Shown here piece by piece: positions 10,820 through 20,352 of a stretch of 64,000 nt of DNA. The notes under the pieces are model-generated. The model saw nothing but the letters and a program-made list of their open reading frames with translations. It had not been told where the DNA came from and made no database searches. Numbering within the stretch: the first letter of the stretch is position 1; every line of letters starts with the position of its first letter. Position numbers and translations under genes: made by a program. The stretch is from Leptothrix discophora (lineage in GTDB: Bacteria > Pseudomonadota > Gammaproteobacteria > Burkholderiales > Burkholderiaceae_C): contig NZ_JAUZEE010000002.1 in assembly GCF_030705305.1 (NCBI RefSeq), positions 501,794 through 565,793 on the forward strand. The letters run 5' to 3'.

Positions 10820-11983
10820 ATGTCCTCAGCTTGGCTGCTGCCCGAGCACATTGCCGATGTCCTGCCGCATGAAGCGCGCCGCATCGAAGAACTGCGCCGC
10901 CTCATGCTCGATGCGGCGCGAGCCCATGGCCATGAGCTGGTCATGCCGCCGCTGCTCGAACACATCGAGTCGCTCTTGTCGGGCACCGGGCATGCGCTCG
11001 ACCTCAAGACCTTCAAGCTGGTCGACCAGCTCAGCGGCCGCACCCTGGGTGTGCGCGCCGACACCACGCCACAGGTCGCCCGCATCGATGCCCACCTGCT
11101 CAATCGCGTCGGACTGACCCGTCTGTGCTACTGCGGCCCGGTGCTGCACACCCGCCCGAGCGGCCTGCATGGCAGCCGGGAACCGCTGCAGTTCGGTGCC
11201 GAGACCTACGGTCATGCCGGCCTGGAGGCCGATCTGGAGATCATCGAGCTGGCGCTCGACTGCCTCGGTCGTGCTGGCATCGGCGGGCTGCTGCTGGACC
11301 TGTCGGACGCCCGCCTGCTGCGCGGTGTGCTGTCCTGTGGCGAGGTCTCGGCCGAGACCCGCGCGGCGGTCGAATCCGCCATGGCCGCCAAGGATCGCAC
11401 CGCCATCGAGGAACTGGGCGACGCGCTGCCGGTGACTGTGCGCAACGGTCTTCTGTCACTGGTCGAGCTCTACGGTGGCGCCGACCTGCTGGCCCAGGCC
11501 CGCACCCGCCTGCCCGACGTGCCACTGGTGCGTGCCGCGCTGGACGACCTGGAATGGTTGGCGCGTCACTTGCACGCGCTGCAACCCGAGCTGTCGCTGG
11601 GTTTTGACCTGGGCGACATGTCTGGCCAGAGCTACTACAGCGGTGCCCGCTTCGCCGTCTACGGACGCGGCTGCACCGATGCGCTGGCCCGAGGCGGCCG
11701 CTACGACGACGTGGGCGCGGTGTTCGGCCGCAAGCGTCCCGCGGTGGGCTTCAGCCTGGACCTGAAGGCGGTGGTGGGTGGCGTCGGTTTCGATGGCCGT
11801 CGCGCCGCGATCCGCGCGCCCTGGAGCGAAGACCCCGACCTGCGCGCCGCCGTGCGCCGTCTGCGCCGAGATGGCGAGACGGTGGTGTGCGTGCTGCCGG
11901 GCCATGAACACGAGGCCGATGAATTCGACTGCGACCGCGAGCTGGTCGCCGAACAAGGCCGGTGGTGCGTGCGGGCCCGCTGA
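10820..11983 (+). CDS. hisZ: ATP phosphoribosyltransferase regulatory subunit HisZ
   Basis: HisZ is a HisRS-like protein without tRNA-charging activity that forms an octameric complex with short-form HisG, the first enzyme of histidine synthesis. The 387-residue product starts [25 protein letters not shown] and keeps class II motif-2-like sequence ([16 protein letters not shown], then [14 protein letters not shown]) but lacks an anticodon-binding domain. The start ATG 10820 was chosen over an upstream TTG. hisG itself is not in the window. The order hflC-DUF2065-hisZ-purA is typical of Burkholderiales. Confidence 0.95.
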   Translation: MSSAWLLPEHIADVLPHEARRIEELRRLMLDAARAHGHELVMPPLLEHIESLLSGTGHALDLKTFKLVDQLSGRTLGVRADTTPQVARIDAHLLNRVGLTRLCYCGPVLHTRPSGLHGSREPLQFGAETYGHAGLEADLEIIELALDCLGRAGIGGLLLDLSDARLLRGVLSCGEVSAETRAAVESAMAAKDRTAIEELGDALPVTVRNGLLSLVELYGGADLLAQARTRLPDVPLVRAALDDLEWLARHLHALQPELSLGFDLGDMSGQSYYSGARFAVYGRGCTDALARGGRYDDVGAVFGRKRPAVGFSLDLKAVVGGVGFDGRRAAIRAPWSEDPDLRAAVRRLRRDGETVVCVLPGHEHEADEFDCDRELVAEQGRWCVRAR

Positions 11984-13369
<1,386 letters not shown>

Positions 13370-13450
13370 GCCGCACCCCGTGCCGGCCGTGGTCCCATGC
13401 GACCGGACCGGCATGTCTCCCGAAGAACTCCGCTGACGAGGTAAAGACCG

Positions 13451-13972
13451 ATGCTCACCGACGATGGCAAGCACCTGTATGTGTCCTGGGACGAGTACCA
13501 CCTGCTCACCGAGCGCCTGGCGCTCAAGGTGCACAACTCGGGCTGGGAGTTCGACCAGATCCTGTGCCTTGCGCGTGGTGGCATGCGGCCGGGCGACGTG
13601 CTGTCGCGCGTGTTCGACAAGCCGCTGGCGATCATGTCGACAAGCTCCTACCGAGCCGAAGCCGGCACGATCCAGGGTCGTCTGGACATGGCCAAGTACA
13701 TCACCATGCCCAAGGGCGAACTGGCTGGTCGCGTCTTGCTGGTCGATGACCTGGCCGATTCGGGCGTGACGTTGCAGGCGGTGGTCGAGCGGCTGCGTGG
13801 CATGCCGGCGATCCGCGAGCTGAAATCGGCCGTGCTGTGGGTCAAGGGCGTGTCGAGCTACGTGCCCGACTACTACGTCGAGATGCTGCCGACGAGTCCA
13901 TGGATCCACCAGCCCTTCGAGGAATACGACGGCCTGCGGCCTGACGGACTGGCGCGCAAGCTGTCGGTCTGA
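13451..13972 (+). CDS. Phosphoribosyltransferase (purine PRTase-like)
   Basis: A 173-residue type I phosphoribosyltransferase. The PRPP-binding motif VLLVDDLADSGVTL lies at about residues 95-108, and the PPi loop region is LARGGMRPGD (residues ~38-47). The closest known groups are hypoxanthine/xanthine-guanine PRTases, which salvage purine bases; following purA supports a purine role, but the exact base is not readable from the sequence. It starts with ATG 13451 preceded by GAGGTAAAG. A terminator follows, so this ends the hisZ-purA unit. Confidence 0.85.
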   Translation: MLTDDGKHLYVSWDEYHLLTERLALKVHNSGWEFDQILCLARGGMRPGDVLSRVFDKPLAIMSTSSYRAEAGTIQGRLDMAKYITMPKGELAGRVLLVDDLADSGVTLQAVVERLRGMPAIRELKSAVLWVKGVSSYVPDYYVEMLPTSPWIHQPFEEYDGLRPDGLARKLSV

Positions 13973-13999
13973 TCGAAGAATGGCCGGATCAGGAGATGA

Positions 14000-14024
14000 A
14001 AACGCCCGGCACGCCCGGGCGTTT
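14000..14024 (+). terminator. Rho-independent terminator after the phosphoribosyltransferase gene
   Basis: A perfect 10-bp stem (14000-14009 with 14015-14024; AAACGCCCGG/CCGGGCGTTT) with a 5-base loop, ending in TTTGTCTTG. The stem carries its own A- and T-rich ends, so it could act in both directions. It lies 28 bases after the stop codon. Confidence 0.75.
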
Positions 14025-14160
14025 GTCTTGAGCGGGCCAGCGATACGCTGGGCATGTGTTCCAAGGGAGTCCCAAGGGAGCCTCGCATAACTTGCCGGAT
14101 CGACCGACATGCGCAACGATCTCGTCATGCTCATTCAGCGCTTCGATCTTGCCGTCCGCA

Positions 14161-14198
14161 AAACAAAACGGCCGACAGCTTGTGGCTGTCGGCCGTTT
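14161..14198 (-). terminator. Rho-independent terminator of tRNA-Leu
   Basis: A perfect 14-bp inverted repeat (14166-14179 with 14185-14198; AAACGGCCGACAGC/GCTGTCGGCCGTTT) with a 5-base loop. Read on the minus strand it stands just after the tRNA CCA end and is followed by a T-rich run (TTTTGTTT), as expected for the tRNA terminator. Confidence 0.85.
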
Positions 14199-14203
14199 GA
14201 TGA

Positions 14204-14288
<85 letters not shown>

Positions 14289-14331
14289 TTGACCTGTCGT
14301 TTTCTTGTTCTTTTTCTTCTGTCTTTCTTTC

Positions 14332-14361
14332 GTTGATTGCTGCTGTGTTGCAGTGATCAAC
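14332..14361. repeat. Inverted repeat between tRNA-Leu and rnr
   Basis: Left arm 14332-14343 and right arm 14350-14361 pair over 12 positions, 10 Watson-Crick and two wobble pairs in RNA, with a 6-base loop. It sits in an unusually A+T-rich stretch in the divergent region. Neither strand has a T-run right after it, so it is not an intrinsic terminator. Its role is unknown: operator or processing signal are both possible. Confidence 0.5.
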
Positions 14362-14371
14362 CGAGAAAGAA

Positions 14372-14401
14372 AGTGTAGCATCCATCGAATTCGAAAAGCA
14401 A
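14372..14401 (-). promoter_or_regulatory. Candidate promoter of tRNA-Leu
   Basis: On the minus strand TTGCTT (14401-14396) and TACACT (14377-14372) are separated by 18 bases, a reasonable sigma-70 promoter pointing toward the tRNA about 84 bases away. The rest of 14289-14411 holds the inverted repeat above and pyrimidine-rich sequence; no gene is seen in it. Confidence 0.4.
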
Positions 14402-14411
14402 GAGGTATTGT

Positions 14412-16781
14412 TTGAACGCCACACTCATGAGTGAGATCGAGGGCACGGTGCAGGGGCACCGCGATGGACACGGGTTCGTGATCCGGGAAGACGGGGAGCC
14501 AGACATTTATCTGGCACCGCAGGAGATGCGGGCGGTGCTGCACCGTGACCGCGTCAAGGTCCGGGTGATCCGCCTGGACCGCAAGGGGCGGCCAGAGGGC
14601 CGCGTGCTGGAGATCATCGAGCGCAAGCGCGCACCGATCATTGGCCGGCTGCTGCTCGAGGGCGGCGCGTGGATCGTGGCGCCGGAAGACAAGCGCTACG
14701 GCCAGGACATCCTGATTCCGAAGAACGCGACCGCCAAGGCCGAGGCTGGCCAGGTCGTCGCGATCGAGTTGACCGAGCCGCCGTCGCTGTATTCGCAGCC
14801 GGTGGGCCGGATCACCGAGGTGCTCGGTGACATCGACGATCCCGGGATGGAGATCGAGATCGCGGTGCGCAAGTACGAGGTGCCGCATCGCTTCTCGACC
14901 GAGACGCTGGCGCAGACCGCCAAGCTGCCCGACCGCCTGCGGGCTGTCGACCTCAAGGGCCGCGTCGACCTGCGCGACGTGCCGCTGGTGACGATCGACG
15001 GTGAGGACGCCCGCGACTTCGACGACGCCGTCTATTGCGAGCCCGCCAAGGTCGGACGCGCCAAGGGCTGGCGTCTGCTGGTGGCGATCGCCGACGTGAG
15101 CCACTACGTCAAGCCGGGCGAGGCCCTCGACGGCGACGCCTTCGAGCGCGCCACCTCGGTCTACTTCCCGCGCCGGGTCATCCCGATGCTGCCGGAGAAG
15201 CTGTCCAACGGCCTGTGTTCGCTGAACCCGGACGAGGAACGCCTGTCCATGGTCTGCGACATGCTGGTCGACCCGATCGGCGAGGTGCAGGCCTACCAGT
15301 TCTACCCGGCGGTGATCCTGTCGCACGCGCGCTTCACCTACAACGAGGTGGCCGCGATCCTCGCCAACACGCGCGGACCCGAGGCCCGCAAGCGCGCGGC
15401 GCGGGTCAACGACCTGATCAACCTGCACGAGGTCTATCGGGCCTTGCTCAAGCAGCGGGCGACGCGCGGTGCGGTCGACTTCGAGACCACCGAGACCCAG
15501 ATCGTCTGCGACGACAACGGCCGCATCGAGAAGATCGTGCCGAGAACGCGCACCGAGGCGCACCGCCTGATCGAGGAAGCGATGCTGGCGGCCAACGTCT
15601 GCGCCGCCGACTTCATCCACGGCGCCAAGCACCCGAGCCTCTTCCGGGTCCATGAAGGCCCGACGCCGGAGAAGCGCCAGACGCTGCAGAACTACCTGCG
15701 CTCGATGGGTCTGGGCTTCGTGCTGAGCGAGGACCCGAAGCCTTCCGAGTTGCAGACCATCGCGCAGCAGACGCGCGACCGGCCCGATGCGGCGCAGATC
15801 CACCAGATGCTGTTGCGCGCGATGCAGCAGGCCATCTACACCCCCACCAACAGCGGCCACTTCGGACTCGCCTACGAGGCCTACACGCACTTCACCAGCC
15901 CGATCCGGCGCTACCCGGACCTGCTGGTGCATCGCGTGATCAAGGCCATCCTGGGCGGCAAGAAGTACACGATCGACCTGCCGCGCCCGCCCAACACGGG
16001 CAGCGACCGGCGCGGCCTGGCCCAGGCGGCCAAGAACGCCAAGGCCGCGCGCGAGCAGGAGTCGCATGCGCACCTCAAGCCCGCCAAGGGCGGTGCGGCG
16101 AAGTTGTCGCAGGCACAAGGCAACTGGGAAGCCGCCGGCATCCATTGCAGCGCCAACGAGCGCCGCGCCGACGAGGCCTCGCGTGACGTCGAGGCCTGGC
16201 TCAAGTGCAAGTTCATGCGCGACCGCCTCGGCGAGGAATACGCCGGCACGATCAGCGCGGTCACCAGCTTCGGCCTGTTCGTGCAGCTCAACGACCTGTA
16301 CGTCGAGGGCCTGGTGCACATCACCGAACTGGGTGGCGAGTACTACCGTTTTGACGAGGTGCGACAGGAACTGCGCGGCGAACGCACCGGCGTGCGCTAT
16401 GCCGTCGGTGGCCGCATCCGCGTGCAGGTCAGCCGGGTCGACCTGGACGGCCGCAAGATCGACTTCCGGCTGGTCCGCGAAGGCGGTGCGACGGCGCCCG
16501 GTGCGTCGCAGCGCAGCCCGCGCGAGCGCACGCCCAAGACCGGTGGTGCTCCCAAGGCGGGCAGCGCGCAGGACGAACTGGCCAGCGTGCAGGAGACCGA
16601 TCGCGAGGTCCGCAAGGCCGCGCGCAAGGCCGCCGGCAGCGCGACCCGCAAGGCCCGACCGGCCAAGGCGTCCAAGGCCGGCAAGGGCAAGGCGACCGCA
16701 GCGGGCAAGGGCGCCAGCGCGGCCGCCGGCGATGGCAGCGCGGTCACGCGCAGCGCCAAGCCGCGTCGATCGCGCAGCTGA
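14412..16781 (+). CDS. rnr: Ribonuclease R
   Basis: Processive 3'-5' exoribonuclease that degrades structured RNA. The 789-residue protein has an N-terminal cold-shock-like OB domain (GTVQGHRDGHGFVIRED), the RNB catalytic domain with the acidic cluster DGEDARDFDDAV near residues 196-207, and an S1 domain (about residues 610-690, GTISAVTSFGLFVQLNDLYV). A basic linker of ~55 residues (about 519-572) separates RNB from the region before S1, and the last ~90 residues are Lys/Arg/Ala-rich. TTG 14412 has AGAGGT five bases upstream and is my preferred start; ATG 14427 is the alternative. Confidence 0.95.
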   Translation: MNATLMSEIEGTVQGHRDGHGFVIREDGEPDIYLAPQEMRAVLHRDRVKVRVIRLDRKGRPEGRVLEIIERKRAPIIGRLLLEGGAWIVAPEDKRYGQDILIPKNATAKAEAGQVVAIELTEPPSLYSQPVGRITEVLGDIDDPGMEIEIAVRKYEVPHRFSTETLAQTAKLPDRLRAVDLKGRVDLRDVPLVTIDGEDARDFDDAVYCEPAKVGRAKGWRLLVAIADVSHYVKPGEALDGDAFERATSVYFPRRVIPMLPEKLSNGLCSLNPDEERLSMVCDMLVDPIGEVQAYQFYPAVILSHARFTYNEVAAILANTRGPEARKRAARVNDLINLHEVYRALLKQRATRGAVDFETTETQIVCDDNGRIEKIVPRTRTEAHRLIEEAMLAANVCAADFIHGAKHPSLFRVHEGPTPEKRQTLQNYLRSMGLGFVLSEDPKPSELQTIAQQTRDRPDAAQIHQMLLRAMQQAIYTPTNSGHFGLAYEAYTHFTSPIRRYPDLLVHRVIKAILGGKKYTIDLPRPPNTGSDRRGLAQAAKNAKAAREQESHAHLKPAKGGAAKLSQAQGNWEAAGIHCSANERRADEASRDVEAWLKCKFMRDRLGEEYAGTISAVTSFGLFVQLNDLYVEGLVHITELGGEYYRFDEVRQELRGERTGVRYAVGGRIRVQVSRVDLDGRKIDFRLVREGGATAPGASQRSPRERTPKTGGAPKAGSAQDELASVQETDREVRKAARKAAGSATRKARPAKASKAGKGKATAAGKGASAAAGDGSAVTRSAKPRRSRS

Positions 16782-16814
16782 GCGATCGGCCGATCGGGCG
16801 CGGGAGCCGCCGCC

Positions 16815-16862
16815 TGATCAGCCGCGTGGTCAGTCGCGTGATCGGCCGCGTGATCAGCCGAG
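16815..16862. repeat. Four tandem 12-bp imperfect repeats
   Basis: Four adjacent units of the form TGATCAGCCGCG (16815-16826, 16827-16838, 16839-16850, 16851-16862) differ by one to three bases from each other. They fill the gap between the convergent rnr and nnr genes, and the last unit overlaps the end of nnr. TGATCA and CGCG make each unit locally palindromic. Confidence 0.8.
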
Positions 16863-18527
16863 GTGACCCGGGCCGCGCCGCCTGAGCGCGTCGCCCAGTC
16901 CGCTTGCCAGCCAGGAGGCTGGCAAGGCCTCGCCCGACAGGCTCATCGACTGGGCCACCCGGCCGTGCAGGTCGACCGCCGCGCGGGTTGCCAGCGTTGC
17001 GCACCTGTTGGCGTCGATCCTGTCGGCATCGCATGACGCGGCGGCCGCGCGGCTCCACAAGGCGCCCAGCGCACCGGCCAGCACGTCGCCGCTGCCGGGC
17101 GTCGCCAGGGCGGCGTTGCCACTGCCGTTGATCGAGGGCACCGCGTCATCCTGAGGTCCGCAGACGATCGTCCCGGAACCCTTGAGCAGCGCCGTGCAGC
17201 GGTAGCGGCTGGCGAGCGCGCGCGTCGCGGCCAGACGGTCACGCTGGACCTCGGCGATCGTGCAGCCGAGCAGCCGTGCGGCTTCGAGTGGATGCGGCGT
17301 CAGCACGCTGGGCAGGCCCTGGTGGGCGCGCGCCAGCAGGCCGGCCTGCAGGACGGCATCGGTGGAGACGGCGTTCAGCGCATCGGCATCGAGCACCAGC
17401 CGCGCACTGGCCGACAGCAGTTCGCCCAGGCGCGCGGCGATGGCCGGACCGCCACCACATCCGGCCACCACCGTGCTGCGTGCCAGTTCCGCCGGGTCGG
17501 CGCGGCGGCCCACCATCAGCTCGGGCTGCCCGGGGTCAAGGCAGAGTCCGGCGGCGTCCAGACGGTCAACGTGGACACGGCCGGCACCCAGATGCAGGGC
17601 GGCCCGGGCCGCGAGCCAGGCCGCGCCCTGCATCGCGGCATCGCCACCGACCACCCAGAGGTCGCCGACGCTGCCCTTGTGCTGACGGTGCGGACGCGGC
17701 TGCAGCAGCGTCGACAGGGCCTCGCCCCGCTCCAGGCGGGCCTGCGCCGGCACGTTCGCGACCTGCGCGAGCGACGCCGTGTCGAGGTCATGCCACCACA
17801 GTTCCCCGACCGCGTCGCGCCCGTCGCCGGTGAACAGGCCGGGCGACGGACTCAGCAGCGCCAGCGTGGCATCGGCACGCACGATTGGCGCCCTGCGTCC
17901 TTCGCGGCGCTCGGGCCAGGTGCCGGTGTCGCCATTCAGGCCGGACGGCAGGTCGACGGCCAGCACGCGGGCCGCGCCGGCGGCGAGTGCCTCGATCAGC
18001 CGTGCCAGATCGCCGTCGGCCGGCCGGTTCAGGCCGCGGCCGAGCAGGGCGTCGATGACGATCGTGTCGGCGTCGGCTTCGGCCAGCGTGGCGCAGAGCG
18101 CGTCGAGCGTGGTCGCGGTGCTGGCCGTGTCGATCGGCGCGATCGCGACACCGGCCGCCTCGGCCCGCAGCCGCGCGGCATGCGCATCGGCCGGCTGCGC
18201 GGCGCCCCGGCCCAGCCAGAACAGCGCCAGGTCCAGGGATGGATGGCTTGCCCGCAGCCTGGCCGCCGCCTCGAAGCCATCGCCGCCGTTGTTGCCCGGG
18301 CCGGCCAGCACGATCACGCGGTGGGCATGCGGCGCCAGCGCCCGCGCCAGCCGGGCCACCGCCAGGCCGGCCGTCTGCATCAGTCGATGCGGAGGCAGCG
18401 TGGCGGCGAGCGCGCGTTCGAGCGCGGCGGCATGGGCCGCGTCATGCAGGTCGATGGACGTCGTGTCGTCCGTCGGGGGCAGCAGCCGTCGCGGCGCGGC
18501 ATCGGGCGTGAACGCAGGCTGGGGCAT
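16854..18527 (-). CDS. nnr: Bifunctional NAD(P)H-hydrate epimerase / ADP-dependent NAD(P)H-hydrate dehydratase
   Basis: Repairs hydrated NAD(P)H. The 557-residue protein fuses the YjeF N-terminal epimerase (GPGNNGGDG at residues 76-84, DALLGRGLNRP later) to the ribokinase-like dehydratase domain (from about residue 250; VVGGDAAMQGAAWLAAR, TPHPLEAARLLG and the NGSGNAALATPGSGDVLAG motif). Domain order and length fit the fused bacterial form. It is the last gene of a minus-strand run, 20 bases after the PIN-domain gene, and converges on rnr. Confidence 0.94.
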   Translation of the reverse strand: MPQPAFTPDAAPRRLLPPTDDTTSIDLHDAAHAAALERALAATLPPHRLMQTAGLAVARLARALAPHAHRVIVLAGPGNNGGDGFEAAARLRASHPSLDLALFWLGRGAAQPADAHAARLRAEAAGVAIAPIDTASTATTLDALCATLAEADADTIVIDALLGRGLNRPADGDLARLIEALAAGAARVLAVDLPSGLNGDTGTWPERREGRRAPIVRADATLALLSPSPGLFTGDGRDAVGELWWHDLDTASLAQVANVPAQARLERGEALSTLLQPRPHRQHKGSVGDLWVVGGDAAMQGAAWLAARAALHLGAGRVHVDRLDAAGLCLDPGQPELMVGRRADPAELARSTVVAGCGGGPAIAARLGELLSASARLVLDADALNAVSTDAVLQAGLLARAHQGLPSVLTPHPLEAARLLGCTIAEVQRDRLAATRALASRYRCTALLKGSGTIVCGPQDDAVPSINGSGNAALATPGSGDVLAGALGALWSRAAAASCDADRIDANRCATLATRAAVDLHGRVAQSMSLSGEALPASWLASGLGDALRRRGPGHLG

Positions 18528-18547
18528 GCGCCGATGCTAGCGAGGGA

Positions 18548-19054
18548 TCAGCCTGGCAAGGGCGTCGGCAAGGCAGGCTGCAGGGACGCCGGCCAGGCGA
18601 CGTTCCACTGCGCCGGCGTGACCACCTGCACGCCGTGCGGGCGGGCGCGCTTGGCGAGCTTGAGCAGCGCCCGGTCGCGGCTCAGCAGCCAGGGGATGCG
18701 CCGGTGCAGCGCCAGGTCGATGAAGACCTGGTCATCCGGATCGACGCTGCGCAAGCGCATCGGCCAGGGCAGCGGCGGCGGTGACTCGACCGGCTGCATC
18801 CAGCGCGCGACGGCCTCGAGCGCGCCCGCACGACGCTCGTCCCAGCGCTGCAGGTGGGCATGGGTGCGCAGGCGGTCGAGCACCTCGATGGACTCCTCGC
18901 GCATCGCCTCGGTCGCCAGCCAGGCGAGGCGGCCGGACATGACGGCCGCGCCCAGGGCGAGCGTGTCGTCGCTGCGGAAGACCAGCCAGTCCAGCACGAC
19001 GTTGGTGTCGATCACGACCGGCACCGGCGCGACGGGCGACGTCGCCGTGTTCAT
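18548..19054 (-). CDS. PIN-domain protein (putative ribonuclease)
   Basis: A 168-residue protein with the PIN fold signature: VVIDTNVVLDWL (D16), a central acidic pair E53/E54, DPDDQVFIDLAL (D107/D108) and SRDRALL (D127), which together could form the Mg2+-binding nuclease site. It resembles the COG1569 group often called toxin-like PIN proteins. No antitoxin-like gene is adjacent; its ATG overlaps the dadA stop by four bases (ATGA) and nnr follows closely. A toxin role is therefore not supported by context; a housekeeping RNase is as likely. Confidence 0.82.
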   Translation of the reverse strand: MNTATSPVAPVPVVIDTNVVLDWLVFRSDDTLALGAAVMSGRLAWLATEAMREESIEVLDRLRTHAHLQRWDERRAGALEAVARWMQPVESPPPLPWPMRLRSVDPDDQVFIDLALHRRIPWLLSRDRALLKLAKRARPHGVQVVTPAQWNVAWPASLQPALPTPLPG

Positions 19055-20352
19055 CGGACCTGCCAGCGCGACAGCGCGAAGGGCACCGTGTCGATCGAGG
19101 GCTCGCCCTCGGAGATCTGCTCGGCCAGCAGCCGGGCGCTGCCGCAGGCCAGGGTCCAGCCGTGCGCGCCGTGGCCGACGTTGAGCCAGACCCCGGGCAT
19201 CGGCGCCGGCCCGACGATGGGCGGACCGTCCGGCAGCATCGGCCGTGCGCCTTGCCAGATCTGCGGCGAGCGGCGGTCGGTGGCATGGCCGAACCAGCGG
19301 TCGAGCGCGCCGTAGAGCGGTCGCAACGCCTCGTCCGAGCCGGCCGCGCCGCGATCGCCCAGGGTGTAGCCGCCGGTCACGCGCAGGCGTTCGCCCAGGC
19401 GGGTCAGCGTGATGCCGTCGCGCGCGTCGATCACGCCGGATTGCAGCGCCAGGCTGTCGGGCCGCAGCCGCAAGGTCAGCGACTGGCCCCAGACCGGCAT
19501 CAGCGGGATGCGCACGCCCACGCCCTGCAGCAGGCCGGTGTCGGCACCGCCGCACAGCACGACGGCATCGTGGCGGACGACGCTTTCGGCCATCGGGCTG
19601 GGCTCTCCGGCCAGCCGCATGCGACCGGCCGGGCGGCTGGCCAGCGTCAGCTCGACGCCGTGGCCGTCGCCAGCCGGCCGGATCGCGCGGACCTCGCTGC
19701 CCAGCCGCAACGGCACGCCATGCCGGCGCACCAGGCCGTCGCGCAGGCGCTGGATCCACAGCCGGCAGTTGCCCACCGCGTCCAGCGGCAGCAGCAGGCC
19801 GCCGGCGATGTCGCTCGGACCGAGGTGCGGCTCGATCTCGCGGCATTCCTGTGGACTCAGCTCGCGCGCCGACCAGCCCAGCTCGCGCAGCATCTGTGCA
19901 TGGCGATGGGTCGGTGCCAGCTCGCTGGCGTGGCGCAGCAGCACGAGCACGCCGGGGCTGCGCTCGTAGTCGATGGCGAAGTCGCGGCTGATGCGGTCGA
20001 GCCGGCGCATGCTGAGCAGGGCCAGTTCGGTCATCGCGCGCACGTCGTCGCCATGGCCGCGACGGCTGGCGCGCCACCAGCGCCACAGCCATCGGTAGGC
20101 GGCCGGTGACTGCATCGGATGCCAGCGCAGCGCCGCCGAGTGGTGGCGCAGGCCACGCCAGAGCCAGCGCCGCAGGCCCGGGGCAGCGGCCGGCGACACC
20201 AGGCCCGGCGTCAGCAGGTTGGCGTGGGCGAAGCTGGACGCCTCGGCAACGCCGTCGTGGCGGTCGTAGACGACGACCTCGTGGCCCATCTCGACAAGCT
20301 CGCACGCGCTCGCCATGCCGGCCACGCCGGCGCCGATCACCGCGATGCGCAT
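19051..20352 (-). CDS. dadA: D-amino-acid dehydrogenase-type FAD oxidoreductase
   Basis: The 433-residue protein starts [20 protein letters not shown], an FAD-binding Rossmann motif (GAGVAG at 7-12), followed by an acidic strand end (VVVYDR). The C-terminal WLNVGHGAHGWTLACGSARL closely follows the DadA pattern. DadA oxidatively deaminates D-amino acids, feeding electrons to the respiratory chain. The ATG overlaps the amidase stop by one base (TGATG); the stop overlaps the PIN start. Substrate is not readable from the sequence, and a related amino-acid oxidase is the main alternative. Confidence 0.85.
   Translation of the reverse strand: MRIAVIGAGVAGMASACELVEMGHEVVVYDRHDGVAEASSFAHANLLTPGLVSPAAAPGLRRWLWRGLRHHSAALRWHPMQSPAAYRWLWRWWRASRRGHGDDVRAMTELALLSMRRLDRISRDFAIDYERSPGVLVLLRHASELAPTHRHAQMLRELGWSARELSPQECREIEPHLGPSDIAGGLLLPLDAVGNCRLWIQRLRDGLVRRHGVPLRLGSEVRAIRPAGDGHGVELTLASRPAGRMRLAGEPSPMAESVVRHDAVVLCGGADTGLLQGVGVRIPLMPVWGQSLTLRLRPDSLALQSGVIDARDGITLTRLGERLRVTGGYTLGDRGAAGSDEALRPLYGALDRWFGHATDRRSPQIWQGARPMLPDGPPIVGPAPMPGVWLNVGHGAHGWTLACGSARLLAEQISEGEPSIDTVPFALSRWQVR

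Noticed and set aside
18548-19054. PIN gene as toxin of a toxin-antitoxin module
   Set aside because: No small antitoxin gene is adjacent; it overlaps dadA instead and sits within a metabolic run.
17292-19184. Plus-strand frame opposite nnr and the PIN gene
   Set aside because: Arg/Gly/Gln-rich shadow of two well-supported minus-strand genes.
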